The notes under the pieces were generated by a model. It saw only the letters and a list, made by a program, of their open reading frames with translations. It did not search any database and was not told the origin of the DNA. From Gymnodinialimonas phycosphaerae (lineage in GTDB: Bacteria; Pseudomonadota; Alphaproteobacteria; Rhodobacterales; Rhodobacteraceae), in contig NZ_JAIMBW010000001.1 of the NCBI RefSeq assembly GCF_019195455.1, positions 868,001 to 932,000 on the forward strand: a stretch of DNA of 64,000 bases. Direction: 5' to 3'. Positions 8,828 to 16,646 of the stretch are shown here, in pieces. A program made the translations under genes and the position numbers. Numbering within the stretch: the first letter of the stretch is position 1; every line of letters begins with the position of its first letter.

Positions 8828-9811
8828 TCATCTGTCTAGCTCCAGCGTGCCGAGGAACCGGCTGACGCAGGGCATGATTTTCTCGCCGCTGGCATGTTGT
8901 TCGTCGTCCAGCCAATGGTCTCGGTGGATGAAATCTCCGTCCGCTTTGACGACGTCTGTCTCACATTGTCCGCACGCCCCGCCCCGGCACAGGAAGGGCG
9001 CATCCACGCCCGCCCGCTCGATGGCTTCCAGCAGGCTTTCTGTCTCGCCCACGGTGATTATCTTGTCGGACTTGCACAGCCGGACTTCGAACTCCTTGCC
9101 TGGCTGCGGCGCGAGGAATTCTTCCGAATGCACCTGCGCATCCGGCCAACCGGACGCTGAGGCCGTGGCATGAATCCAGCCGATCATACCTTTGGGCCCG
9201 CAGACATAGGCATTGGTGCCAAGGGGTTGACCGTCCAACAGGTTTTCCAGCGGGATCGATTGGCTCTGGTCGTCATAGTAGACGTAGACCTTGTTGGGAT
9301 ACTTGTAGCGCAGCTGATCTACGTAGGTGCCAAGGGCTTCGGTCCGCACGGCGTAGTGCAATTCCCAATTGCCGTTGGAGCGTTCCAGTTGCGCGATCAT
9401 CGACATGAAGGGCGTAATGCCAATACCGCCGGCAAAAAACAGATGCTTGCGGGCGCGCAAATCCATCGAGAACAGGTTAATGGGGACAGAGATGTTCATC
9501 TTGTCCCCGACCTTCACGTTGCGGTGCATGAACAGCGACCCGCCCCGGCCCTGATCGTCGCGGCGCACCGAAATGGCATAGGTGGACAGATCGCCTGGGT
9601 CGCTCATCAGAGAGTAGGGGTTGAGGCGGGTTCGGTCGCCGTCCTGCATCTCCACCACCGTATGGGCACCGCCGGAAAACGGCGGAAAAGCGGCACCGTC
9701 CACGCGAGAGAACTCGAACCGGGTGACCAGTTCATTAATTGGCACAACGGCGCTGACCACGACCGCCAGCTGTTCGGCACCGGGTTTGGCTTTTTGGGGG
9801 GCGGCGCTCAT
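8828..9811 (-). CDS. dmmB: Dimethylamine monooxygenase reductase subunit (PDR/VanB-type)
   Basis: A 327-residue phthalate-dioxygenase-reductase-type protein that passes electrons from NAD(P)H to the haem subunit. It has a flavin-binding beta-barrel (RLNPYSLMSDPGD about residue 60), a nucleotide-binding domain (FFAGGIGITPFMSMIAQL), and a C-terminal plant-type 2Fe-2S ferredoxin domain with CRGGACGQCETD plus a later cysteine (MPCVSRF). The start at ATG 9811 overlaps the dmmA stop (ATGA). The end is 57 bp from dmmC. Confidence 0.88.
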   Translation of the reverse strand: MSAAPQKAKPGAEQLAVVVSAVVPINELVTRFEFSRVDGAAFPPFSGGAHTVVEMQDGDRTRLNPYSLMSDPGDLSTYAISVRRDDQGRGGSLFMHRNVKVGDKMNISVPINLFSMDLRARKHLFFAGGIGITPFMSMIAQLERSNGNWELHYAVRTEALGTYVDQLRYKYPNKVYVYYDDQSQSIPLENLLDGQPLGTNAYVCGPKGMIGWIHATASASGWPDAQVHSEEFLAPQPGKEFEVRLCKSDKIITVGETESLLEAIERAGVDAPFLCRGGACGQCETDVVKADGDFIHRDHWLDDEQHASGEKIMPCVSRFLGTLELDR

Positions 9812-10410
9812 GAGTACAGCTCCACGGGGTCAGGGACATTTCCGGGGTCTTCGGCGTCGATGCACACGCCCTGATAGGCGGCGAGGCGGCGCGAGTAATG
9901 ATCACGCACGAACAGATGCAGCCCGCAGTGGGCGCATTGGAACGGGTCATACATGACATCTTCGGTGATGCCCTTGCAGTGCACGCATTGCATGCGCCGC
10001 GCCACTGATCCGCGATGTTCCGTCTGGATCGAGGTGTGCGGGATGCCCGCGGCCATCGCCTCGCTTTCGGCCTGACCCATCAGGCCTTCGGTGCCCGTCA
10101 GGTAAATCTGCAAGCCCTGATGCGCGTTCTCCAGCACATGGCGCAGCCGAGGGACCGCGGCCGCGTAGGAAGGCCCCTCATAGAATTGCGCGGGCTCCAG
10201 CACGCGAAGTTGATCGGCGAAATCGGTGCCCTTGGGAATGAAGATGATATGCGCTTTGGCCATCAGATCCGTGTTCTGAGCCGCAAGGTCGAGGATCGCC
10301 TCGGCACCCTCGGCATCAGCCACAAACAGATGCGCCTTGCCGGGACGTGGCTTCAGCGTGCCGTAGACAGGGCGGCTTTTGATGCTTTCCGGAAACTGGA
10401 ATGTCGACAT
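9808..10410 (-). CDS. dmmA: Dimethylamine monooxygenase subunit DmmA
   Basis: A 200-residue protein of the DmmA family, with a siderophore-interacting/reductase-like alpha-beta N-terminal region and a C-terminal zinc-ribbon-like segment with CVHC and CAHC pairs about 20 residues apart (near residues 152-175), followed by DHYSRRLAAYQGVCIDAEDP. Start ATG 10410 (MSTFQFPESIKSRPVYG) is chosen over an in-frame TTG at 10431. It is required with DmmB and DmmC for dimethylamine oxidation in roseobacters; its biochemical role in the complex is less clear. Confidence 0.8.
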   Translation of the reverse strand: MSTFQFPESIKSRPVYGTLKPRPGKAHLFVADAEGAEAILDLAAQNTDLMAKAHIIFIPKGTDFADQLRVLEPAQFYEGPSYAAAVPRLRHVLENAHQGLQIYLTGTEGLMGQAESEAMAAGIPHTSIQTEHRGSVARRMQCVHCKGITEDVMYDPFQCAHCGLHLFVRDHYSRRLAAYQGVCIDAEDPGNVPDPVELYS

Positions 10411-10486
10411 CGTGTCGGATGCTCCGTGCAATCGTGCGAGATGGAAAGGGGCGCCCCGCTGGTCGGGACGCGCCCCCGTGATTGGG

Positions 10487-11638
10487 TCAACCCTTGGCGG
10501 TGCGGATCTTCTTCTCGGTGTCGTAGAAGGGCATTTCCTCGGCGGTTGCCGCCAATTCCGTGCCGTCCGGCTGCACCACGGTCAGAGCCGTGCCAGCGAC
10601 GGCCACGGAGGGATCAAGCCGCGCGATGGCGACGGAGTAGTTGTTCAACTCCGATGACAGGCCGTAGGTGATGACGCCGACGTCCTTGCCGTCGTGGTGG
10701 ACGCGGGCAAACATCTCCATCTGATCCATGCTGTCGCTCAACTTCACGCCATAGATCTTGAACCGCTCCTTGCCTTTCATGGCGTAGTGGTTCTCGGACC
10801 CCACAAAGCCCTCCTTGCCGGGAGAGACGGTGAATTCGAGGCCCAGTTCCCACAGGCTGTCGCCTGCTGGCGTGCCGTCCTCAAACGGGAACGTCTCGGA
10901 GTTGTCGCCGGGATAGAACAGCAAATACGACTCAATCCGCAGCATATCGAGGGTGGAGAACTGCGTCGGGCGAATGCCCATCGCTTCGCCGTTGGACAGG
11001 ATCTGATCCCAGATCTGCACCGCGTGCTTGCTTTGGCAGAAAATCTCATACCCGCGCTCGCCCGTATAGCCAGTGCGCGAGATCATCACGGGGCAACCGA
11101 ACAATTTCGTCTGCATGATGCCGAAATAGGCGAGGTCACGAATGCCCGGCACATATTCAGCCAGGAAATCGACCGCGACCGGGCCTTGCAGAGACATGTC
11201 GTGCATGTCGTCGTCGAAGATCATCGCAACGTTCTTGCCTGCTGCAGCGGCGGCCATCTGTTCCATGCCCGTGCCAGTGCCGTGGACGACCATCCACGAG
11301 TTGACCGACAGGCGGTAGATCACGCAGTCGTCCACGAACAGCCCACGGGTATCGAGCATACAGGCATAAACCGCGCGCCCCGGCATGATCTTTTCGACGT
11401 TGCGCGTGGTGGTGCGGTCAATGACGTAGGCGGCATCGGGCCCGGTCAGGTGAACCTTCTTGAGGCCCGATACATCCATGAGACCTGCCTTGGTACGGAT
11501 TGCCTCATAATCGGCTTTCGCACGTTCGGGCGTGTGGTCATAGAACCACGCGGTGCCCATGCCGTTCCAGTCCTCAAGTTCCGCGCCGATCGCTTCGTGA
11601 CGCTGCGCAAGCGCGGACGTTCTCCATAAAATGGCCAT
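10487..11638 (-). CDS. dmmD: DmmD, GcvT-like tetrahydrofolate-dependent aminomethyltransferase
   Basis: A 383-residue aminomethyltransferase-family protein (GcvT fold: YDHTPERAKADYEAIRTKAGLMDVSGLKKVHLTGPDA, and ISRTGYTGERGYEIF). It probably captures the formaldehyde released by dimethylamine oxidation onto tetrahydrofolate. The start is ATG 11638 (MAILWRTSALAQRH) because AGGGGGG stands 7 nt upstream; an in-frame ATG at 11656 lacks a site. It is the first gene of dmmDABC; the shared cluster motif lies about 90 bp upstream. It is not the glycine-cleavage GcvT, since no gcvH/gcvP is nearby. Confidence 0.83.
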   Translation of the reverse strand: MAILWRTSALAQRHEAIGAELEDWNGMGTAWFYDHTPERAKADYEAIRTKAGLMDVSGLKKVHLTGPDAAYVIDRTTTRNVEKIMPGRAVYACMLDTRGLFVDDCVIYRLSVNSWMVVHGTGTGMEQMAAAAAGKNVAMIFDDDMHDMSLQGPVAVDFLAEYVPGIRDLAYFGIMQTKLFGCPVMISRTGYTGERGYEIFCQSKHAVQIWDQILSNGEAMGIRPTQFSTLDMLRIESYLLFYPGDNSETFPFEDGTPAGDSLWELGLEFTVSPGKEGFVGSENHYAMKGKERFKIYGVKLSDSMDQMEMFARVHHDGKDVGVITYGLSSELNNYSVAIARLDPSVAVAGTALTVVQPDGTELAATAEEMPFYDTEKKIRTAKG

Positions 11639-11724
11639 CTTGACCCCCCTGTTCATGATCTTTTTGTCTGGCCAGTATTCAGACGTATGCCGGGTCTAAA
11701 ATCAATACTGTCGTGCAGATTTTT

Positions 11725-11738
11725 TTCCTAACAGGCAA
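11725..11738 (+). promoter_or_regulatory. Cluster motif upstream of dmmD
   Basis: TTCCTAACAGGCAA, preceded by a T-run, in the divergent gap between dmmD (minus) and amt (plus). It matches the amt site at 10 of 14 positions at least and lies 87 bp from the dmmD start. Its loose dyad (TTCCT...AGGcAA) would let it work in either orientation. Confidence 0.45.
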
Positions 11739-11843
11739 ATAAATCGGGGATGCCGCGCGTTGCCTTCAGACCCAGACTTAAATGCCGAGCCACTCAAATT
11801 GTTGACAGAACGTCGCAGAACTAGCATCGTCAGTAAAAAAATA

Positions 11844-11857
11844 TTCCTAAAGGGCAA
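11844..11857 (+). promoter_or_regulatory. Cluster motif upstream of amt
   Basis: TTCCTAAAGGGCAA preceded by AAAATA, 28 bp before the GTG start of amt. It is the clearest copy of the motif. Its position near the expected transcription start suggests an operator overlapping the promoter or 5' leader. Confidence 0.45.
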
Positions 11858-11885
11858 CCAGTGCCTACGCGAAGGGAGCGAAAAA

Positions 11886-13259
11886 GTGGACGGTAATCTT
11901 AACGCACTGACAACCATATTCACCGAGTTCTACTACTGGGTGACCGTTGTTTTCATGTTCTTAATCCACGTCGGGTTCTGCATGTACGAGGTGGGCGCAA
12001 GCCGCAGGCGAAACCATATGCACACGTTGATGAAGAACGTGATGGTGATTCCCCTTGTCACGGTGACCTTCTTCTTCTTTGGCTGGTGGATCTACTGGGC
12101 TTTCCCGATGTTCCCGTTCTTCGGTGGCCTTGATCTGGAGGCCGGTGCGGCCAACCTTCCGTGGGCGGACACGATGGGCCCGAATGCAGGAGACAGGATC
12201 ACGGGCGTTTTCTGGGCGGCGTTCCTGCTGTTCTCTTGGACGGCCGCTTCAATCGTCTCAGGCTCGGTCATCGAGCGAATTCGGTCTTCGGCGCTTTGGG
12301 TCCATGCGGTCCTGATTGGTTCCGTCTGGTGGATCATCGACGCGGCCTGGGGCTGGCACTATGGCGGCTGGATGGTGCAATACCTCGGCTACCACGATGC
12401 CTATGCGTCCGGCGTGATCCACGCCATCGCGGGCGGCTACGCCTTGGGGGTGATCACCGTGCTTGGGCCCCGTATCGGCAAATTCGCCGCCGACGGCACG
12501 CCGCGCGATATCCCGCCGCACAATCCATGGATGCTGACGATCGGCATCTTCCTGATCTACACAGGCTTCTGGGGTTTCTATGCGGCGTGCAACGTGCCTC
12601 TCATTTCGGCAGAAGCCATTGGTGGACAGATCACTGGCGTTACGTGGACGGCCACGAACATCTATCTGGCACCTACGACGCTTTCGGGCATCACCTTCAA
12701 CTTCCTGATGTCGCTGTCTGGCGGTTTGATGATGGCTTACGTCGTGTCCAGAGGAGATGCGTTCTGGACCTTCTCCGGCGGTTTGGCAGGGGTGATCACC
12801 GCCTCTGCGGGCAACGATCTGTACCATCCGATCCAGGCCATGCTGATTGCAGCCGTCGGCGTCTTCCTTGCCTACAAACTGCACTACTGGGTCGAGAAAA
12901 AGTTTAAGCTGGACGATGCGGTTGGGGCCGTTGCCGTTCACGGCTATGCAGGCTTCATTGGTCTGGTCATTGCTGGCTTCGTTCTGTGGGGCGCTCCGTC
13001 GTCGCCATTCGAGGGTTACGCGACGATCAACCCGTTGGGTCAATTTGTCGGTGCCTTGATCATGTTTTTCGGCCTTGGTTTCCTGCCCGCGTTCATCGTG
13101 GCCAAGATGCAAGCGGCGGCAGGCGTGCTTCGCATCCCCGAAGAGGTGGAGCTTCAAGGTCTCGATTACGCCGAGCATCACGCCTACGAGGATGCGAAAG
13201 CCGAGATCATCGAGGCCGACAAAGCCTACCTCGCCAACAAAATCACCCCTGCTGAATAA
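11886..13259 (+). CDS. amt: Ammonium/methylammonium transporter (Amt family)
   Basis: A 457-residue integral membrane protein of the Amt/MEP/Rh family with about 11 membrane segments, including LIHVGFCMYEVGASRRRNHMHTLMKN at the N-terminus and VHGYAGFIGLVIAGFVLWG near the C-terminus. The conserved pore histidines are visible in GVIHAIAGGYALG and AVHGYAG. The start is GTG 11886 with GAAGGGAG at 11871-11878; the longer frame from 11760 crosses the shared motif. In roseobacter and methylotroph clusters this subtype sits with gmaS and likely imports ammonium or methylammonium. It is cotranscribed with the 72-residue gene downstream. Confidence 0.88.
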   Translation: MDGNLNALTTIFTEFYYWVTVVFMFLIHVGFCMYEVGASRRRNHMHTLMKNVMVIPLVTVTFFFFGWWIYWAFPMFPFFGGLDLEAGAANLPWADTMGPNAGDRITGVFWAAFLLFSWTAASIVSGSVIERIRSSALWVHAVLIGSVWWIIDAAWGWHYGGWMVQYLGYHDAYASGVIHAIAGGYALGVITVLGPRIGKFAADGTPRDIPPHNPWMLTIGIFLIYTGFWGFYAACNVPLISAEAIGGQITGVTWTATNIYLAPTTLSGITFNFLMSLSGGLMMAYVVSRGDAFWTFSGGLAGVITASAGNDLYHPIQAMLIAAVGVFLAYKLHYWVEKKFKLDDAVGAVAVHGYAGFIGLVIAGFVLWGAPSSPFEGYATINPLGQFVGALIMFFGLGFLPAFIVAKMQAAAGVLRIPEEVELQGLDYAEHHAYEDAKAEIIEADKAYLANKITPAE

Positions 13260-13271
13260 GGAGAACCTGAC

Positions 13272-13490
13272 ATGTCTACGATTGGATATCCAAACTGGGC
13301 CGTTGATATGGCTGATGTCGGGGCGATCTACCCCTTCCAAGGCTGGGAAATACCGATGGTCGTTGCCGGCGTCGTTTTCTGGCTGGCGTGGCACCGCATC
13401 CAGTTTGTCCGCGAGGGACAGCACCTGGAAGAGGCGCGCAAGCAGGTAATAGACCATGAGCGCATTCAGAAAAGTGTCGAGCGCTACTGA
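13272..13490 (+). CDS. Small single-pass membrane protein downstream of amt
   Basis: A 72-residue protein with AAGGAG 8 nt upstream of ATG 13272, 12 bp after amt and before the operon terminator. One membrane segment (about residues 27-42, WEIPMVVAGVVFWLAWH) is followed by a basic-acidic amphipathic tail (QHLEEARKQVIDHERIQKSVERY). I do not recognise a named family. Tight coupling to amt suggests a transporter accessory or regulatory peptide, but nothing in the sequence proves it. Confidence 0.75.
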   Translation: MSTIGYPNWAVDMADVGAIYPFQGWEIPMVVAGVVFWLAWHRIQFVREGQHLEEARKQVIDHERIQKSVERY

Positions 13491-13516
13491 CTCCACGCTC
13501 CAAAACTATCGCAACG

Positions 13517-13554
13517 AGAGAGAGGCGGGCCGATGCGCTCGCCTCTTTCTTTTT
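13517..13554 (+). terminator. Rho-independent terminator of the amt operon
   Basis: A stem of up to 11 bp, with core AGAGGCG (13521-13527) pairing with CGCCTCT (13540-13546) and weaker A/G-U/C extensions outside, followed by TTTT. It ends the amt / small membrane protein transcript before the mgsA promoter region. Confidence 0.75.
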
Positions 13555-13587
13555 GCCTGAGGTGAAAATAATATTCTTCACAGTTGA
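13553..13587 (+). promoter_or_regulatory. Two facing cluster-motif copies upstream of mgsA
   Basis: On the plus strand, TTCTTCACAGTTGA at 13574-13587; on the minus strand, TTCACCTCAGGCAA at 13566-13553. The copies face away from each other with 7 bp between them and end 65 bp before mgsA. Both resemble sites elsewhere in the cluster (regulator gap and tdm respectively). Confidence 0.4.
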
Positions 13588-13652
13588 GGCGACGCATGTT
13601 CGATGCTAACGTCTGAGTCTCAAAAGTTTTCATATGTCGGAGGCCCAGGCTT

Positions 13653-14549
13653 ATGTGCGGAATCGTAGGTCTATTTCTAAAGGACAAGGCGTTGGAGCCG
13701 CAGCTCGGCAATCTGTTGACCGACATGCTCATCACCATGACGGACCGTGGGCCCGATAGCGCCGGGATCGCCATCTACGGTAGCGAAACGACCGATCACG
13801 CCAAGTTGACGATTCAGTCCGATGAGGCTGACACGGCCTTTGACGGGCTGGCCAAGGCGCTGGGTGACACAATCGACGCGCCTGTCAGCCTGGCACAGAA
13901 GGACACTCACGCGGTGCTGGACTTGCCAGCCGACAAGGTGGCGGAAGCCCGGGCTGCTTTACGTGAAATCAACAGCTCGATCCGGGTCATGAGCACCGGC
14001 GACACGTTGGAGATCTACAAAGAAGTCGGCTTGCCCAAAGACGTCGCCGCCCGTTTCGAGATTTCCGGGATGTCGGGTAGTCACGGCATAGGCCACACGC
14101 GCATGGCGACGGAATCTGCCGTCACGACGATGGGCGCGCATCCGTTCAACACCGGCTCTGATCAATGTCTTGTGCACAATGGTTCCCTTTCCAACCACAA
14201 CTCCCTGCGCCGCAAGCTACGCCGTGAGGGGGTGCATATCGAGACTGAGAACGATACCGAAGTGGCCGCAGCCTATCTGACGTGGAAGATGCGAACCGGC
14301 TCGACCCTCGGGGAAGCCTTGGAAAGCAGTCTTGACGATCTGGATGGGTTCTTCACCTTCGTCGTGGGGACCAAGGACGGCTTTGGCGTGGTGCGCGACC
14401 CAATCGCCTGCAAGCCCGCCGTCATGGCCGAGACCGATCAATACGTGGCCTTCGGCAGCGAATATCGCGCCTTGGTGAACCTGCCGGGTATCGAAACTGC
14501 CCGTGTCTGGGAGCCTGAGCCCGCAACCGTCTATTTCTGGAACCACTGA
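13653..14549 (+). CDS. mgsA: N-methylglutamate synthase subunit A (class II glutamine amidotransferase-like)
   Basis: A 298-residue protein of the Ntn-hydrolase glutamine amidotransferase family (GlxB-like). Cys2 of MCGIVGLFL is the expected catalytic nucleophile after removal of Met1, and GHTRMATESAVT and VHNGSLSNHNSLRR are family motifs. The start is ATG 13653 with CGGAGG at 13638-13643. With MgsB and MgsC it forms the synthase that exchanges the amide methylamine of gamma-glutamylmethylamide to give N-methylglutamate. In this operon the three parts of a glutamate-synthase-like enzyme are split into separate genes. Confidence 0.87.
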   Translation: MCGIVGLFLKDKALEPQLGNLLTDMLITMTDRGPDSAGIAIYGSETTDHAKLTIQSDEADTAFDGLAKALGDTIDAPVSLAQKDTHAVLDLPADKVAEARAALREINSSIRVMSTGDTLEIYKEVGLPKDVAARFEISGMSGSHGIGHTRMATESAVTTMGAHPFNTGSDQCLVHNGSLSNHNSLRRKLRREGVHIETENDTEVAAAYLTWKMRTGSTLGEALESSLDDLDGFFTFVVGTKDGFGVVRDPIACKPAVMAETDQYVAFGSEYRALVNLPGIETARVWEPEPATVYFWNH

Positions 14550-14550
14550 A

Positions 14551-15228
14551 ATGCAGATATTTGATCTGGAGGCGGAAGGCCTTCGCGCCCTGAATTCCAC
14601 GCTGCACGCGCAGGCGGAACACACCAACCAGACCGTTTGGGAGATCGTCAATCCCAAGGGCTCTCACGCGATTGCCGTGGGTCTTGATGCGCCGATCGAG
14701 GTGAATGTGAAGGGCTCGACCGGGTATTATTGCGCTGGCATGAACAAGCAGGCGACGATCAACGTCCATGGTTCCGCCGGTCCCGGAGTGGCCGAGAACA
14801 TGATGAGCGGCACGGTCGTGATTGATGGCGATGCCTCGCAATACGCAGGTGCGACCGGTCATGGCGGAACGCTTGTCATCAAAGGCAATGCGTCGTCGCG
14901 CTGTGGGATTTCCATGAAGGGGATCGATATCGTCGTGCACGGTAATGTCGGCCACATGAGCGCGTTCATGGCGCAATCGGGCAACCTCGTTGTGTGCGGC
15001 AACGCGGGGGACGCACTAGGCGACAGCATCTACGAGGCAAGGTTGTTCGTGCGCGGATCCGTCAAATCGCTCGGTGCCGATTGCATCGAGAAAGAGATGC
15101 GGCCCGAGCACCTGAAGATCCTCGCCGATCTGCTGGAACGCGGCGGTTGCGACGCAAAGCCGGAAGAGTTCAAGCGCTATGGCTCTGCCCGCCAGCTCTA
15201 CAATTTCAACATCGACAATGCGTATTGA
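14551..15228 (+). CDS. mgsB: N-methylglutamate synthase subunit B (GXGXG beta-helix, GlxC-like)
   Basis: A 225-residue protein matching the C-terminal GXGXG beta-helix domain of glutamate synthase (GlxC family). Regular turns such as VKGSTGYYCAGMN, HGSAGPGVAENMMSG and CGNAGDALGDSIYEA form the right-handed helix. The start is ATG 14551, one base after the mgsA stop, so translation is probably coupled. It is a structural subunit next to the FMN domain in MgsC. Confidence 0.87.
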   Translation: MQIFDLEAEGLRALNSTLHAQAEHTNQTVWEIVNPKGSHAIAVGLDAPIEVNVKGSTGYYCAGMNKQATINVHGSAGPGVAENMMSGTVVIDGDASQYAGATGHGGTLVIKGNASSRCGISMKGIDIVVHGNVGHMSAFMAQSGNLVVCGNAGDALGDSIYEARLFVRGSVKSLGADCIEKEMRPEHLKILADLLERGGCDAKPEEFKRYGSARQLYNFNIDNAY

Positions 15229-15238
15229 GGAGATGACC

Positions 15239-16585
15239 GTGAAAGACACGAAATCAGACGGCATCCCCCGGACGACGCCGATTCAATCCGCCACCTTCTC
15301 GCAATCCATCAATGCTGAAATTCGGCGTGCGGCGGCGACAGGTATCTACGACATTCGCGGCGGTGGTGCGAAGCGCAAGGTGCCGCATTTCGACGACCTG
15401 CTGTTTCTGGGCGCCTCGATCAGCCGGTACCCTTTGGAAGGCTACCGTGAGAAGTGCGAGACCTCGGTCACACTTGGCGGGCGCAACGCCAGTTGCCCGA
15501 TAGAGCTGGATATCCCGGTCACCATCGCGGGCATGTCCTTCGGGGCGCTGTCGGGTCCGGCGAAAGAAGCCTTGGGTCGGGGTGCCACGCTGGCGGGTAC
15601 GTCCACGACCACGGGTGACGGTGGCATGACGCAGGAAGAACGCGGCCATTCCAACAAGCTGGTCTATCAATACCTGCCGTCGCGCTACGGCATGAACCCC
15701 GATGACCTGCGCAAGGCCGACGCGATCGAGGTTGTGGTGGGGCAGGGCGCCAAGCCCGGTGGTGGCGGCATGTTGCTGGGTCAGAAGATCAGCGACCGTG
15801 TCGCCGAGATGCGTAACCTCCCCAAGGGGATCGACCAGCGCTCGGCCTGTCGTCACCCCGATTGGACGGGCCCCGATGATCTTGAAATCAAGATCCTCGA
15901 GCTGCGCGAGATCACCTCTTGGCGGGTGCCGATCTACATCAAGGTTGGTGGCGCGCGGCCTTATTTCGACACAACGCTGGCCGTGAAAGCGGGCGCCGAT
16001 GTAGTGGTTCTGGACGGGATGCAAGGCGGCACGGCGGCAACGCAGGACGTGTTCATTGAACACGTAGGCCAGCCCATTCTGGCGTGTATCCGCGAGGCCG
16101 TGCGCGCGTTGCAAGACCTTGGAATGCACCGTGAGGTGCAGCTGATCGTCTCGGGTGGCATTCGCACCGGTGCGGACGTGGCCAAATGCATGGCGTTGGG
16201 TGCCGACGCGGTCGCCATTGGCACCGCCGCCCTGATTGCGCTTGGGGACAATGACCCGCGGTGGGAAGACGAGTATCAGAAGCTCGGCACCACGGCTGGC
16301 GCCTACGATGACTGGCACGAAGGGCGCGATCCCGCTGGTATCACGACGCAGGACCCCGAGTTGATGGCGCGGTTTGACCCGGTCGAGGGCGGACGCAGGC
16401 TCAACAATTACCTCAAGGTGATGACGTTGGAGGCGCAGACCATCGCGCGGGCTTGCGGCAAGAGCCACCTGCACAATCTGGAGCCAGAGGACCTCTGCGC
16501 CCTGACGATGGAGGCGGCCGCGATGGCAAGAATCCCGCTCGCAGGCACCGATTGGTACCCCGGCAAACCCGGCACAAGTTACTAA
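15239..16585 (+). CDS. mgsC: N-methylglutamate synthase subunit C (glutamate-synthase FMN domain, GlxD-like)
   Basis: A 448-residue FMN-binding TIM-barrel protein of the glutamate-synthase central domain family (GlxD). Key stretches are PVTIAGMSFGALSGPAKEALGRGA, KPGGGGMLLG, VVLDGMQGGTAATQ and VSGGIRTGADVAKCMALGADAVAIGTAAL, the last being the phosphate-binding end of the barrel. Start GTG 15239 follows AGGAG with 6-nt spacing; ATG 15233 is an alternative but is too close to that site. It catalyses the reductive or transfer half of N-methylglutamate formation. The spacing from mgsB is 10 bp. Confidence 0.86.
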   Translation: MKDTKSDGIPRTTPIQSATFSQSINAEIRRAAATGIYDIRGGGAKRKVPHFDDLLFLGASISRYPLEGYREKCETSVTLGGRNASCPIELDIPVTIAGMSFGALSGPAKEALGRGATLAGTSTTTGDGGMTQEERGHSNKLVYQYLPSRYGMNPDDLRKADAIEVVVGQGAKPGGGGMLLGQKISDRVAEMRNLPKGIDQRSACRHPDWTGPDDLEIKILELREITSWRVPIYIKVGGARPYFDTTLAVKAGADVVVLDGMQGGTAATQDVFIEHVGQPILACIREAVRALQDLGMHREVQLIVSGGIRTGADVAKCMALGADAVAIGTAALIALGDNDPRWEDEYQKLGTTAGAYDDWHEGRDPAGITTQDPELMARFDPVEGGRRLNNYLKVMTLEAQTIARACGKSHLHNLEPEDLCALTMEAAAMARIPLAGTDWYPGKPGTSY

Positions 16586-16595
16586 AACACAAGAA

Positions 16596-16620
16596 GGGCG
16601 CGGCTGTAAGGCACGCGCCC
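16596..16620 (+). other. Intercistronic GC hairpin between mgsC and gmaS
   Basis: GGGCGCG (16596-16602) pairs perfectly with CGCGCCC (16614-16620) across an 11-nt loop. No U-run follows, so a full terminator is unlikely; partial attenuation or an mRNA processing/stabilising element that sets the gmaS-to-mgs ratio is more plausible. Confidence 0.4.
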
Positions 16621-16646
16621 TCACTCGTTCACGACAGGGAAACAAG

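Noticed and set aside
13653..16585. Glutamate synthase (gltBD)
   Set aside because: The glutamate-synthase domains are split into three small genes next to gmaS, as in N-methylglutamate synthase; no gltD is present.
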